From assembly GCA_031264475.1 (NCBI GenBank), contig JAISEA010000065.1, positions 1 through 12,619 of the forward strand: DNA of 12,619 nucleotides, written 5' to 3'. The notes under the pieces were generated by a model. The model had not been told where the DNA came from and ran no database searches. It saw only the letters and a program-made list of their open reading frames with translations. A program made the position numbers and the translations under genes. Of this stretch, positions 5,883-12,464 are shown piece by piece (the stretch's first letter is position 1; each line of letters starts with the position of its first letter). This DNA is from Treponema sp. (GTDB lineage Bacteria > Spirochaetota > Spirochaetia > Treponematales > Breznakiellaceae).

Positions 5883-8812
5883 GGTGCCGCATCTGACAGG
5901 CTTGCCTGCAAGGTCCGCAACATAGTGTTTATATCTACGGGTTTGGCGATGTGTCCATTCATGCCCGCTTTTAGCGCGTTGTCTATATCTTCGCTATACG
6001 CATTGGCGGTCATGGCGACGATGGGAATGGAAGCCGCATCTCGACGATTCAATGCGCGTATCATCCTACAAGCTTGGTACCCGTCCACGTTGGGCATCTG
6101 AATGTCCATAAGCACAAGGTCATAATAACCCACTTCGGAGCTTGTAAACATATCAAAGACGTTCTGCCCGTCTACCGCTTCTTCAATATCAACATGAGTG
6201 TCTTCTAAAAGCTCTCGCACGATGATACGGTTGATTTCAACATCTTCGGCAAGCAGAATACGCTTACCGGTAAAGTCTGGCGTTTCGTCTTGCCCACCCG
6301 ATTCCTCTAGGGAAACCTCCGTTTTCTTCAAGGCAAGGGTAAACATGAACGTCGAACCCTTGCCAAGACTACTCTGCACCGAGAGACGACCCCCCATAAG
6401 ACTGACTAGGTTTTGACTTATGGCAAGACCCAGCCCCGTACCGCCGAAACGCACCGATATAGAACTATCCGCTTGCTCAAACGGTATGAAGAGACGCGAA
6501 CACTGTTCTTCGGTCATGCCCATACCACTGTCCTTCACTTGGAACATAACACTCATATCAGTCGCGGTCTCCACATTCAAAGTCGCCGACAACGTGATCT
6601 CACCTAGCTCAGGCGTGAATTTAACGGCGTTCCCTAAAAGATTGATCAGTACCTGTTTGAGACGAAGCTTGTCGCCTAACACGCCGTGGGTAGGAATACG
6701 CTCATAGTCTTGAATAAACGTGATGAACTTCTCCCGGCAACGCTGGGCAATCAACTCGGAAACTTCCTTGAACATCTGATGGAGCGACAGAACTTCGTTT
6801 ACAAGGGAGAATTTACCCGACTCGATCTTCGACATATCAAGAATATCGTTGATAATACCCAAAAGGTGATTCGAGGCAAGGGCTATCTCATTCAGAGAAG
6901 CAATGGCTTTATCGGAAATCGCAGCTTTTTTGGCAATAGCCGTCATACCCGTTATGGCGTTGAGAGGCGTTCTGATTTCATGACTCATGCGTGCCAGAAA
7001 GTCGCTCTTCGTTTGCGAGGCGACCCGCGCCGCCTCAGTCTGTATCTCAAGTTCTTGTGTGCGCTGTTTTACAAGATACTCCAAATCCTTTCCCCTTTGA
7101 CGGTTCTTGATGAATAGAATCGCTAAAAGCACGAGCGCGGTCATCAGAAACAGGGAACTAGCAATCAAATACGGCGCCTGCGCCCGCGCCATCTTCCCTC
7201 GATAATCAAAGACCTTACGATTCCACCTGTCCGCGACGCCTATGGTGTCTATCAACTTTTGACTCTTGTTAATGATATACGCAAGAATGGTGTTACCGCC
7301 GCTGAAGCCAAAATAAACGTCGTAAGACTTGTTGAAAATCAGATTAGCCTTGAACCCAGGTTTCTCATGGTAGTTAGTCAAGCTCAACAGTACATTACTG
7401 TTGCCCATCAGAAGGTCTATCGCGCCGTCCTCAAGAGCGTCGAAAGCCTCTTCTTTATTATGATACACGACAAGTTTGTCGTGATCAGGAAAATACGTCC
7501 GAAACACCGTGCCAGACATGACTCCCGCGCCCACGCCTATTCGTTCAAAGGAAAGCCTATGCACATTCACGTCTGGATAATCGGCTCGTGATATGAGTAT
7601 GAAATAATCAGACTGATAGGGTGCGGTAGAAAGAAAAGGAATAGCGGCTTCTAGCCCCGCATTGGCGATGAGTGAAGCTTCGCCGCTTCTTATCATGTCT
7701 ATGATTGTATCTCGCGGAGCGTCTGTTTCGTTTACCACGGTAAATTTGAGACCCGTCATATTCTCTATGGCGTTCAGCACGTCAAAAGCGATTCCCTGCC
7801 ACTGCCTTTCTTGTTTGTTAAAGAAGCTCACCGGGTAATTATCATATTCCGCCACGATTGGAACAGCCGTCTCCGAAGTGTTGTGGTTCTCTATATAACG
7901 CAACTGCCCGGGTGAAAATAAATCAAAAAGCTTACGGTGAAGGTACTGTTGGTAGCCTTCGTGGTAGAGTTCAGAAAGCTTCTTAGAAGCCTCTGTTCTC
8001 AAGAACTTCTGCACGACTGAAACGACAGGTCTGAGTTCCTGATTATGCGTGGTAAGACTTGTCTGGCTAAAGATGACAGGGAAGAAGTTTTCGGCTACAA
8101 CGTCCCCGTAAACGTCGAAAGCCGCTTCCGAGACGCTCTCATGTATGAAGGCGTCTATTTCGCCAGACTTGAGTAAGCGGTATATCTCCTCAAAGTTCTG
8201 TACATATATAGATACAAAGTTATTCAAACCCGCGTCCTTGATACGCTCTTCCACGACTCCGCTTTTCCAAATGGCGTAACGGTGCATCCTATTCTTCGGT
8301 AGTTCTAAAAACTTCGGGTTGTTTATGATACGCATGAACTTTACGGTACGCTCCGTGATGTTATCCGTCATGTAAAGATCGTTCCTGTCCTGGTTTTTGG
8401 TAAGTTCGCAGGTGAAGTCTATGCTATTATCATTCAGACCGTTCATAAGGTCGTCCCATCGATAGATTTGGGGGGTAAATTGAATATCAAACATACCTGA
8501 AAGCAAGGCGCAGAAGAGGGCGGCGTATCCACCCACGTCGCATCCATCTGCCGCGTCCCGCAAAGGAAAACATTCGGTAGACAGAGTCATACCGAGCGTA
8601 AAGCCTTCAGGATAATCTTTCTGTAATCGGTGTATCGCATCTATCTCTTCCTGCGTTACAAAGGGGATCAACTCGAATGATTCGTAGACAGGATAGGCTT
8701 GTTCTACCTCGTCCGCGGCATGGGGACGATCACTATTACATGACGATAAGAGGATAGATAATACTAACAGCGACGTTTTTCCTACCGTCTGTATCTTGCC
8801 ATAGGGGATCAT
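5867..8812 (-). CDS. Hybrid sensor histidine kinase with two periplasmic solute-binding-like domains and a lipoprotein-type N-terminus
   Basis: The 981-residue protein senses a periplasmic signal and drives a His-Asp phosphorelay. In order, residues 1-25 form a signal ending LSSC, a plausible lipobox with Cys25. Solute-binding family 3-like domains lie at about 50-295 and 315-535, and a membrane helix at about 547-568. A coiled-coil linker (571-603) precedes the HisKA domain, SHEIRTPLNAI with His611. The ATPase has NLLGNAVKF (724-732), DSGMGM (761-766) and GGTGLGLAIS (790-799). The receiver (850-970) has acidic Glu856/Asp857, phospho-acceptor Asp903 in LMDIQMP, and Lys957. The architecture is EvgS-like. 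There is no Hpt domain or output domain, so a separate Hpt protein or regulator is expected elsewhere. The gene begins five bases after the PEGA-protein stop. The C-terminal tail is repeat-derived. The ligand is unknown. Confidence 0.95.
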   Translation of the reverse strand: MIPYGKIQTVGKTSLLVLSILLSSCNSDRPHAADEVEQAYPVYESFELIPFVTQEEIDAIHRLQKDYPEGFTLGMTLSTECFPLRDAADGCDVGGYAALFCALLSGMFDIQFTPQIYRWDDLMNGLNDNSIDFTCELTKNQDRNDLYMTDNITERTVKFMRIINNPKFLELPKNRMHRYAIWKSGVVEERIKDAGLNNFVSIYVQNFEEIYRLLKSGEIDAFIHESVSEAAFDVYGDVVAENFFPVIFSQTSLTTHNQELRPVVSVVQKFLRTEASKKLSELYHEGYQQYLHRKLFDLFSPGQLRYIENHNTSETAVPIVAEYDNYPVSFFNKQERQWQGIAFDVLNAIENMTGLKFTVVNETDAPRDTIIDMIRSGEASLIANAGLEAAIPFLSTAPYQSDYFILISRADYPDVNVHRLSFERIGVGAGVMSGTVFRTYFPDHDKLVVYHNKEEAFDALEDGAIDLLMGNSNVLLSLTNYHEKPGFKANLIFNKSYDVYFGFSGGNTILAYIINKSQKLIDTIGVADRWNRKVFDYRGKMARAQAPYLIASSLFLMTALVLLAILFIKNRQRGKDLEYLVKQRTQELEIQTEAARVASQTKSDFLARMSHEIRTPLNAITGMTAIAKKAAISDKAIASLNEIALASNHLLGIINDILDMSKIESGKFSLVNEVLSLHQMFKEVSELIAQRCREKFITFIQDYERIPTHGVLGDKLRLKQVLINLLGNAVKFTPELGEITLSATLNVETATDMSVMFQVKDSGMGMTEEQCSRLFIPFEQADSSISVRFGGTGLGLAISQNLVSLMGGRLSVQSSLGKGSTFMFTLALKKTEVSLEESGGQDETPDFTGKRILLAEDVEINRIIVRELLEDTHVDIEEAVDGQNVFDMFTSSEVGYYDLVLMDIQMPNVDGYQACRMIRALNRRDAASIPIVAMTANAYSEDIDNALKAGMNGHIAKPVDINTMLRTLQASLSDAAPAEPV
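5883..5913 (-). repeat. Palindromic gene-end repeat, partial copy inside the kinase 3' end
   Basis: On the minus strand TTGCAGGCAAGCCTGTCAGA followed by TGCGGCACC encodes residues from about LQASLSDAA in the kinase tail. It has the CAGGC/GCCTG palindrome. Apart from one missing A it matches the last codons of the HEAT-like gene (copy at 11321), where it is read in another frame. Confidence 0.65.
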
Positions 8813-8817
8813 AAAGA

Positions 8818-9798
8818 TTAGTCGCTCTCCGAGACGTCTACCGACACGGTCATAACCACCTTATAGGTCCTGCCTTTCCGCACGGTGATAGGGCGAACTA
8901 CCAAATAGTCGCTCAACACGAACCTGACCTCATGCTGTCCGGGTTCAACAGGCAGAGGTTTCGACGAATCGACGTAGACGCCGTCAATATAGACGCGCGC
9001 GTTTTTCGGCGCTTCAAACGTAAGGATGGGCGTCGGGTCCTGAAGCTCAATAGTGAGGAAAAGCGTCTTCCCGCGTTCTATCAGGAATAGTCGGCTTTCG
9101 TTACGGAAGTCTTCGGAGACGACGACTAAATGGTGAGACCCCTCTTTTAAGAGTAACTCTTCATTCACATTTTCTATCAGAACGTCGTCTATGAGCAAGG
9201 CAAATGGCTTACCCGCCAACTGTTCGGGATACCGAAAGGATATATTCAAAGCGCCTTCGTCGCTCATGATAGGCTTCACGCTCAAGGTGAAACGCATCTT
9301 TTCAATTTCCTCGTCTATACCCTTCATAGCCGGGGTTATCCTGAACAGAATGGGAAAAGCATTGGAGGCGATGCCGTTCAGCACGGTAACGTAAGGGGTT
9401 GTTTTAAGCCCATGATTCTCCTGTACCGGTATCTGATAGATCGTTTGTATCTTGTTTGGGAGAACCTCGAAGAAGAGACGGCGGGCTGAAACATCGGTAA
9501 CGCCCACATTCGGGATGGTTTCAAGCCCCGCGTAAACGCCGACCATGAGTCCGCCCCTGTAGGCAAGGTATGCCTGAGGAACGGTAAAGTTAAGTTCCAC
9601 TCCCCGAAAGAATCTGACGTCTTCAGACATCGCAATGATCGCCGAACCTGTATATGAAAGCGGTATAGAAGTCCCGACTATATTATCCAATGAAACAAGA
9701 AGATTTCCCTCGACGAGCACGTGAACAGGCTCTGCCGAAATCGTTTGAACCTGCATCTGAATAAAGAATAATACATATATAAATTTTGTTTTCACCAT
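8818..9798 (-). CDS. Exported protein with two C-terminal PEGA-like domains
   Basis: Function is not known. The 326-residue protein has a signal peptide of about 22 residues (hydrophobic FIYVLFFIQMQVQ, then SAEP), so it is secreted or periplasmic. The middle part, about 23-195, is beta-rich and unrecognised. The C-terminal third contains two PEGA-like surface-layer domains, at about 199-250 and 258-320. The second includes NARVYIDGVYVDSS, PLPVEPGQHEVRFV and a closing RKGRTYKVVMTV. PEGA domains are typically exposed structural or binding modules. The start may be ATG 9798 or GTG 9795; AAGGGG lies two bases from the ATG and five from the GTG, so the GTG is quite plausible. It is followed after five bases by the hybrid kinase, suggesting an accessory role in that sensor's signal, which is an inference. 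The peptidase gene upstream ends 75 bases away. Confidence 0.85.
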   Translation of the reverse strand: MVKTKFIYVLFFIQMQVQTISAEPVHVLVEGNLLVSLDNIVGTSIPLSYTGSAIIAMSEDVRFFRGVELNFTVPQAYLAYRGGLMVGVYAGLETIPNVGVTDVSARRLFFEVLPNKIQTIYQIPVQENHGLKTTPYVTVLNGIASNAFPILFRITPAMKGIDEEIEKMRFTLSVKPIMSDEGALNISFRYPEQLAGKPFALLIDDVLIENVNEELLLKEGSHHLVVVSEDFRNESRLFLIERGKTLFLTIELQDPTPILTFEAPKNARVYIDGVYVDSSKPLPVEPGQHEVRFVLSDYLVVRPITVRKGRTYKVVMTVSVDVSESD

Positions 9799-9823
9799 AT
9801 CCCCTTTTCAGTAAAAAATGAAT

Positions 9824-9882
9824 AGTGAATATTATTAGAAACAGTCCTGCGTCAAGCTTTCACACTACGCTCACTATTCACT
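9824..9882. repeat. Inverted repeat AGTGAATA/TATTCACT at the peptidase gene end
   Basis: Eight-base arms at 9824-9831 and 9875-9882 are perfectly complementary, with a 43-base loop. The right arm overlaps the TAG stop of the peptidase gene. It lies in the 75-base gap to the PEGA-protein gene. The long loop and missing T run argue against a strong terminator. Confidence 0.4.
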
Positions 9883-10863
9883 CCCTTTAAACAATAATTT
9901 CCCTGGGTCTTGAGCTTTGCCGTTCTGACGCAACTCGAAATGCAAATGCGGTCCTGTTGATTGCCCTGTTGACCCGACTCTGCCAACAGGATCGCCCGCT
10001 TGGATTCTGGCGCTCTGCACAACCTCGATTCGTGACAGGTGCCCATAAAGACTCGCCCAATTTCCCTCGTGCTTGACGACGACGTAGTTGCCGTAAATCG
10101 TATCGTTTCCCGTTTCGGAGACGATTCCGTCCTGGGTCGCAAAGACCTGGGTCCCCATAGGAGCGGCAAGGTCAAGACCATTGTGGTTATTTACATTGCC
10201 GGTTACCGGATTCCTTCGTATACCGAAGTCGCTCGTTACCGTGAAGTAACGCAAGGGGTAACTGAACCCTTTTTTCTCCATAGGGTAAAGGAAGAAGGCT
10301 TTTTCTGTGGCGTTGAAATCCTTACCCGGAAAAAACAGGAATTGCTCATTACGCACCATGATGATTTCGGCGTTTTTGTCGCCCATACGGGCGTTAAGCA
10401 TAAGCTTTTCCAACTCTGATTGTGTCGCGTCAGCGCCGCACGGGACGAACAAGCCCGGTATTGTCGGCAGTAACAAAACGTCTCTATCCGCGATTTCCGA
10501 CCTGCGCGTCATACGATTCAAGGTTGCTATCGACGACTCGAAGACGACACAACGAGCCGCTATGTTTTGAAGGTCCCTATTCGCGCCGAGCTTGTACTCG
10601 TAAATAACCAGCCTTGCGGCTTCGGATCGCGGATCAACCAGTCTCGTCTGATTCAAGACGCGCTTTCTCGCCTCTTGGACGTCCGCCACGTACTGTTTAA
10701 ACTTATCGTCCTTTTTCCCGTCAAGCTGTTTGATAACAGGATACGCGGCTGGCGTGGAAACAATCTTGAATATAAGACAAACGAGAAAGATTAGTTTCAA
10801 ATAATTTATCCGAGATTGGAAACGCACGGAAGGAAGTTTAACAGGAAAGTAAGGAAATTTCAA
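9874..10863 (-). CDS. M23-family zinc metallopeptidase (peptidoglycan endopeptidase-like), LysM-like region
   Basis: This is predicted to cleave peptidoglycan cross-links in the periplasm. The 329-residue protein has a hydrophobic segment at about 22-38, either an uncleaved anchor or a late signal peptide. A LysM-like stretch follows at about 88-140 (YEYKLGANRDLQNIAARC, then LNRMTRRSEIADRDVLLLP). The M23 domain covers about 205-320: SDFGIRRNPVTG, zinc ligands His227 and Asp231 in NHNGLDLAAPMG, GHLS with His275, and HLHFEL with His306/His308. All ligands are present, so it should be active and not a degenerate LytM-type activator. The start is uncertain. TTG 10863 is the longest, and GTG at codon 13 or TTG at codon 22 would also leave the hydrophobic segment; none has a good ribosome site. 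It is the first gene of the operon with the PEGA protein and hybrid kinase. Confidence 0.92.
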   Translation of the reverse strand: MKFPYFPVKLPSVRFQSRINYLKLIFLVCLIFKIVSTPAAYPVIKQLDGKKDDKFKQYVADVQEARKRVLNQTRLVDPRSEAARLVIYEYKLGANRDLQNIAARCVVFESSIATLNRMTRRSEIADRDVLLLPTIPGLFVPCGADATQSELEKLMLNARMGDKNAEIIMVRNEQFLFFPGKDFNATEKAFFLYPMEKKGFSYPLRYFTVTSDFGIRRNPVTGNVNNHNGLDLAAPMGTQVFATQDGIVSETGNDTIYGNYVVVKHEGNWASLYGHLSRIEVVQSARIQAGDPVGRVGSTGQSTGPHLHFELRQNGKAQDPGKLLFKGSE

Positions 10864-10918
10864 GAGCTATCAGCGAAGAATCTGATTTATCGTTCGATAG
10901 TTTTTTAATTAACCGCAT

Positions 10919-10924
10919 ATTATA
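10919..10924 (-). promoter_or_regulatory. Probable -10 box for the peptidase/PEGA/kinase operon
   Basis: A perfect TATAAT occurs on the minus strand 55 bases upstream of the TTG start at 10863. The -35 region at the right distance (CTGGTT or similar) is weak and falls inside the preceding hairpin. Only the -10 box is convincing. Confidence 0.45.
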
Positions 10925-10932
10925 TGAATAAA

Positions 10933-10973
10933 CGCGGGCAGAACCAGCAATTTTAGATGAAAGAACGCCCGCG
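10933..10973 (-). terminator. Possible terminator hairpin downstream of the ferredoxin gene
   Basis: CGCGGGC and GCCCGCG form a perfect seven-base GC-rich stem, starting 22 bases after the ferredoxin stop. On the minus strand the stem is followed by TTTATT. The loop is long (27 bases) and the T run is interrupted, so this is a weak intrinsic terminator candidate or a structured leader of the next operon. Confidence 0.4.
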
Positions 10974-10994
10974 CCGCTCATTTTTGAATAAAGC

Positions 10995-11165
10995 TTACGC
11001 TTGAGAAATAGCATCCGCTGGGCAAGCCGATACGCAAGCACCGCAGTCAGCGCATAGAGACGGGTCTATCCAACGGACGTCGCTCTTTTCGGAAATAGCC
11101 CCAGCAGGACACTCACTTTCGCAAGCCCCGCAATTCACGCAGGCATCACTGATCTGATACGCCAT
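10995..11165 (-). CDS. 2[4Fe-4S] bacterial-type ferredoxin
   Basis: This small soluble electron carrier of 56 residues binds two [4Fe-4S] clusters. Two motifs of the form CxxCxxCxxxCP are visible, with cysteines 9, 12, 15, 19 and 38, 41, 44, 48. They lie in CVNCGACESECP and CADCGACVSACP, and the hydrophobic start MAYQISDACV is typical of clostridial-type ferredoxins. The frame is open further upstream to 11228. The ATG at 11165 is chosen because a perfect AGGAGG sits six bases before it and the upstream promoter starts its transcript inside the extension. It is a single-gene unit with its own promoter and no redox partner beside it. The partner is probably an anaerobic oxidoreductase such as a pyruvate:ferredoxin enzyme or hydrogenase, which is an inference. 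Confidence 0.97.
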   Translation of the reverse strand: MAYQISDACVNCGACESECPAGAISEKSDVRWIDPSLCADCGACVSACPADAISQA

Positions 11166-11199
11166 AAATTCCCTCCTAAAATGTTTAAGATTTATATGA

Positions 11200-11228
11200 A
11201 GGATACCCCATGCCCCTGATTTTGTCAA
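11200..11228 (-). promoter_or_regulatory. Sigma-70 type promoter of the ferredoxin gene
   Basis: On the minus strand a perfect TTGACA (11228-11223) and TATCCT (11205-11200) are separated by exactly 17 bases. The predicted transcript starts near 11193, about 28 bases before the ATG, which leaves room for the AGGAGG site. This supports a separately and strongly expressed ferredoxin gene. Confidence 0.8.
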
Positions 11229-11258
11229 GCGTTATATTGAGTGCGGAGTCGAATAAGT

Positions 11259-11309
11259 TGGTGCCAGACACCGACGCGAACACCGAAGCAAACGAGGTGT
11301 CTGGCACCA
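11259..11309. repeat. Perfect inverted pair of the 13-base REP-like word
   Basis: GGTGCCAGACACC (11260-11272) and its exact reverse complement GGTGTCTGGCACC (11296-11308) are separated by 23 bases. One more T-A pair outside makes a 14-base perfect stem. Each half is itself a small palindrome (GGTG/CACC around CCAGA). It sits between the HEAT-like gene end and the ferredoxin promoter. This layout is like a REP pair (BIME) of the kind mobilised by RAYT transposases. It may also block read-through, though no T run follows. Confidence 0.8.
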
Positions 11310-11320
11310 CGACGCGAAAC

Positions 11321-11353
11321 CCCGCGCGAAGTCATCTGACAGGCTTTGCCTGC
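11321..11353 (-). repeat. Palindromic gene-end repeat, copy D (contains the HEAT-like gene stop)
   Basis: On the minus strand TGCAGGCAAAGCCTGTCAGA is followed by TGACTTCGCGCGG. CAGGC/GCCTG form a five-base stem. It supplies the codons for the C-terminal QAKPVR and the TGA stop. It shares the arrangement GCCTGT-n-ATGACTTC with copies at 4394 and 5851, at the same position relative to a stop codon. Confidence 0.72.
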
Positions 11354-12027
11354 AAACGGAGCAGTTCTTGGGCTTTCTTTCTTACTAAGGAATGGTATTT
11401 TGACTGCGAGATATGGAGGATAATCTCCCACGCCGCCAGCCCGATGCGCCTTTGTTCTCCAACGCCTTGGTATGCGTCCAAGAACGCCAACGCCAGCGCG
11501 TTATCCGGATAGGAGACATCGAATCGCCTCATCATATTGTTCAAAACAGCCTCGTCCTCCGGGGCTATCCCTATTTTAGCGAGCGCCCTAACCGTTTCCG
11601 TCAGGACTATTGTCTCCGTCTCTGCCCTCAACATCTGCATAAGAACCCGATGCGCCTCATTCCCGCCGAAACTTCCGAGACTCTTCGCGGCTCTCAAACG
11701 GACAGACGGATAACTATTGACGATAACGCCGTTCAGCCTCTCCTTATTGACCACGCCTTCGAGACTCAGAAACTCCAACGCGCTAAAAATCTCCTCGTCC
11801 TTCCCATTATCTCCCTCAAGCATCTCTTCTATTAACGATAACGCCGCCATCTTCACGTTTCGGTCAGGCATCCTACTCTGTTCACGAATCAAGACGATAT
11901 TTGCGTAATCAGGGGAATAAGACGACTCCACGCCCACCATTCCGCTGGAATCTTGAGGGAAAAGGGCGAAAAGAGGGAATAAAGATAAAAAAACCACGAT
12001 TGCTTTTCGATACATCATAAGAACCAT
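11332..12027 (-). CDS. Exported HEAT-like repeat protein
   Basis: The exact function is not recognised. The 231-residue protein begins with a signal peptide (MVLMMYRKAIVVFLSLFPLF, then ALFPQ) and is otherwise an alpha-helical repeat protein. HEAT/armadillo-like pairs are visible at about 55-90 (NVKMAALSLIEEML), 107-134 (PSVRLRAAKSLGSFGG, then HRVLMQML), 139-167 (VLTETVRALAKIGI) and 175-205. Such scaffolds bind proteins, so a periplasmic or lipid-surface binding role is possible. The frame is open to an ATG at 12060. The ATG at 12027 is preferred because AGAGG lies eight bases upstream and the signal peptide then begins properly. It seems to be a lone gene: a repeat array lies upstream, and a REP-like pair and the separately promoted ferredoxin lie downstream. 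Its last codons come from a dispersed repeat. Confidence 0.82.
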   Translation of the reverse strand: MVLMMYRKAIVVFLSLFPLFALFPQDSSGMVGVESSYSPDYANIVLIREQSRMPDRNVKMAALSLIEEMLEGDNGKDEEIFSALEFLSLEGVVNKERLNGVIVNSYPSVRLRAAKSLGSFGGNEAHRVLMQMLRAETETIVLTETVRALAKIGIAPEDEAVLNNMMRRFDVSYPDNALALAFLDAYQGVGEQRRIGLAAWEIILHISQSKYHSLVRKKAQELLRLQAKPVR

Positions 12028-12167
12028 AATACAACCTCTAGCGACTTTATTCAAACCCATCCCCTACGGCGCGTAAATAGAGCGGAGCCATCCCTTGTGG
12101 AAATCCCACGCCGCCTTCTCTTCCCGTCATAGCCGCCCGCTCTTTTGGGCGATTCCCACGTTCTTCC
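12028..12167. other. Leader region of the HEAT-like gene; no gene seen
   Basis: No gene is supported here. A minus-strand TTTACG at 17 bases from TTGAAT (about 12048-12076) matches promoter boxes at four of six positions each, which is too weak to call. The rest is GC-rich sequence leading into the tandem repeat array. Confidence 0.3.
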
Positions 12168-12398
12168 GAGTGCCTCGCAAAGTTATGTGAGTGGCTCGCA
12201 AAGTTGTGCGAGTCGCCCGCAAAGTTGTGTGTGGCACTCACGAAGTTGTGCGAGTCCTTCGCCACAACTATCCGCGTCATTCGGAAAGTCTTGCGAGGCG
12301 CTCGGAAAGTTGTGTGTGGCACTCACAAAGTTGTGCGAGTCCTTCACAAAGTTATGCGAGTCCTTCGCAAAGTTGTGCGAGTGGCTCGAAAGTTCTTA
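12168..12398. repeat. Tandem array of about ten 21-bp hairpin-forming units
   Basis: Units begin at about 12168, 12189, 12210, 12231, 12252, 12273 (22 bp), 12295, 12316, 12337, 12358 and a partial at 12379. The core is CTCGCAAAGTTGTGCGAG, in which CTCGCA and TGCGAG pair around a six-base loop, so each unit can form a hairpin. Variation is mainly in the three or four bases after GAGT and at CGC/CAC. The compensating forms CTCAC/GTGTG and CTCGC/GCGAG suggest that pairing is partly kept. The unit at 12252 contains a reversed core (CCACAACTAT), a local inversion or decay. A two-unit block GTGGCACTCA-plus-GAGTCCTTC recurs (12231 and 12316), pointing to block duplication. There are no spacers, so it is not CRISPR. 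Confidence 0.85.
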
Positions 12399-12415
12399 AA
12401 AGAACGCGGGACGTT

Positions 12416-12428
12416 GGTGCCAGACACC
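12416..12428 (+). repeat. REP-like word GGTGCCAGACACC upstream of the transposase gene
   Basis: This is an exact copy of the 13-base word at 11260, placed 36 bases before the ATG of the putative RAYT. REP sequences flanking their own RAYT gene is the usual arrangement of that system. Confidence 0.75.
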
Positions 12429-12464
12429 CAGAAAATTATCTAACAAATTCATAAAAAACGGAGG

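Noticed and set aside
6413..7117. Plus-strand open frames opposite the hybrid kinase (and similar ones opposite dapB, lysC and the peptidase)
   Set aside because: They lie antisense to clear family members, have no recognisable domains and no ribosome sites, and reflect codon bias of the real genes.
11166..11228. Longer N-terminus for the ferredoxin (start near 11228)
   Set aside because: The added codons overlap the -35 and -10 boxes of its promoter, while the ATG at 11165 has a perfect AGGAGG and gives the normal ferredoxin start.
12047..12322. A minus-strand open frame with repeated HNFA/SHNF peptides across the 21-bp array
   Set aside because: The peptide periodicity is simply the 21-bp DNA unit read as seven codons; other frames over the same array are equally open. 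There is no ribosome site and no family resemblance.
12168..12398. CRISPR array
   Set aside because: The 21-bp units are directly adjacent with no unique spacers, and no cas genes are present.
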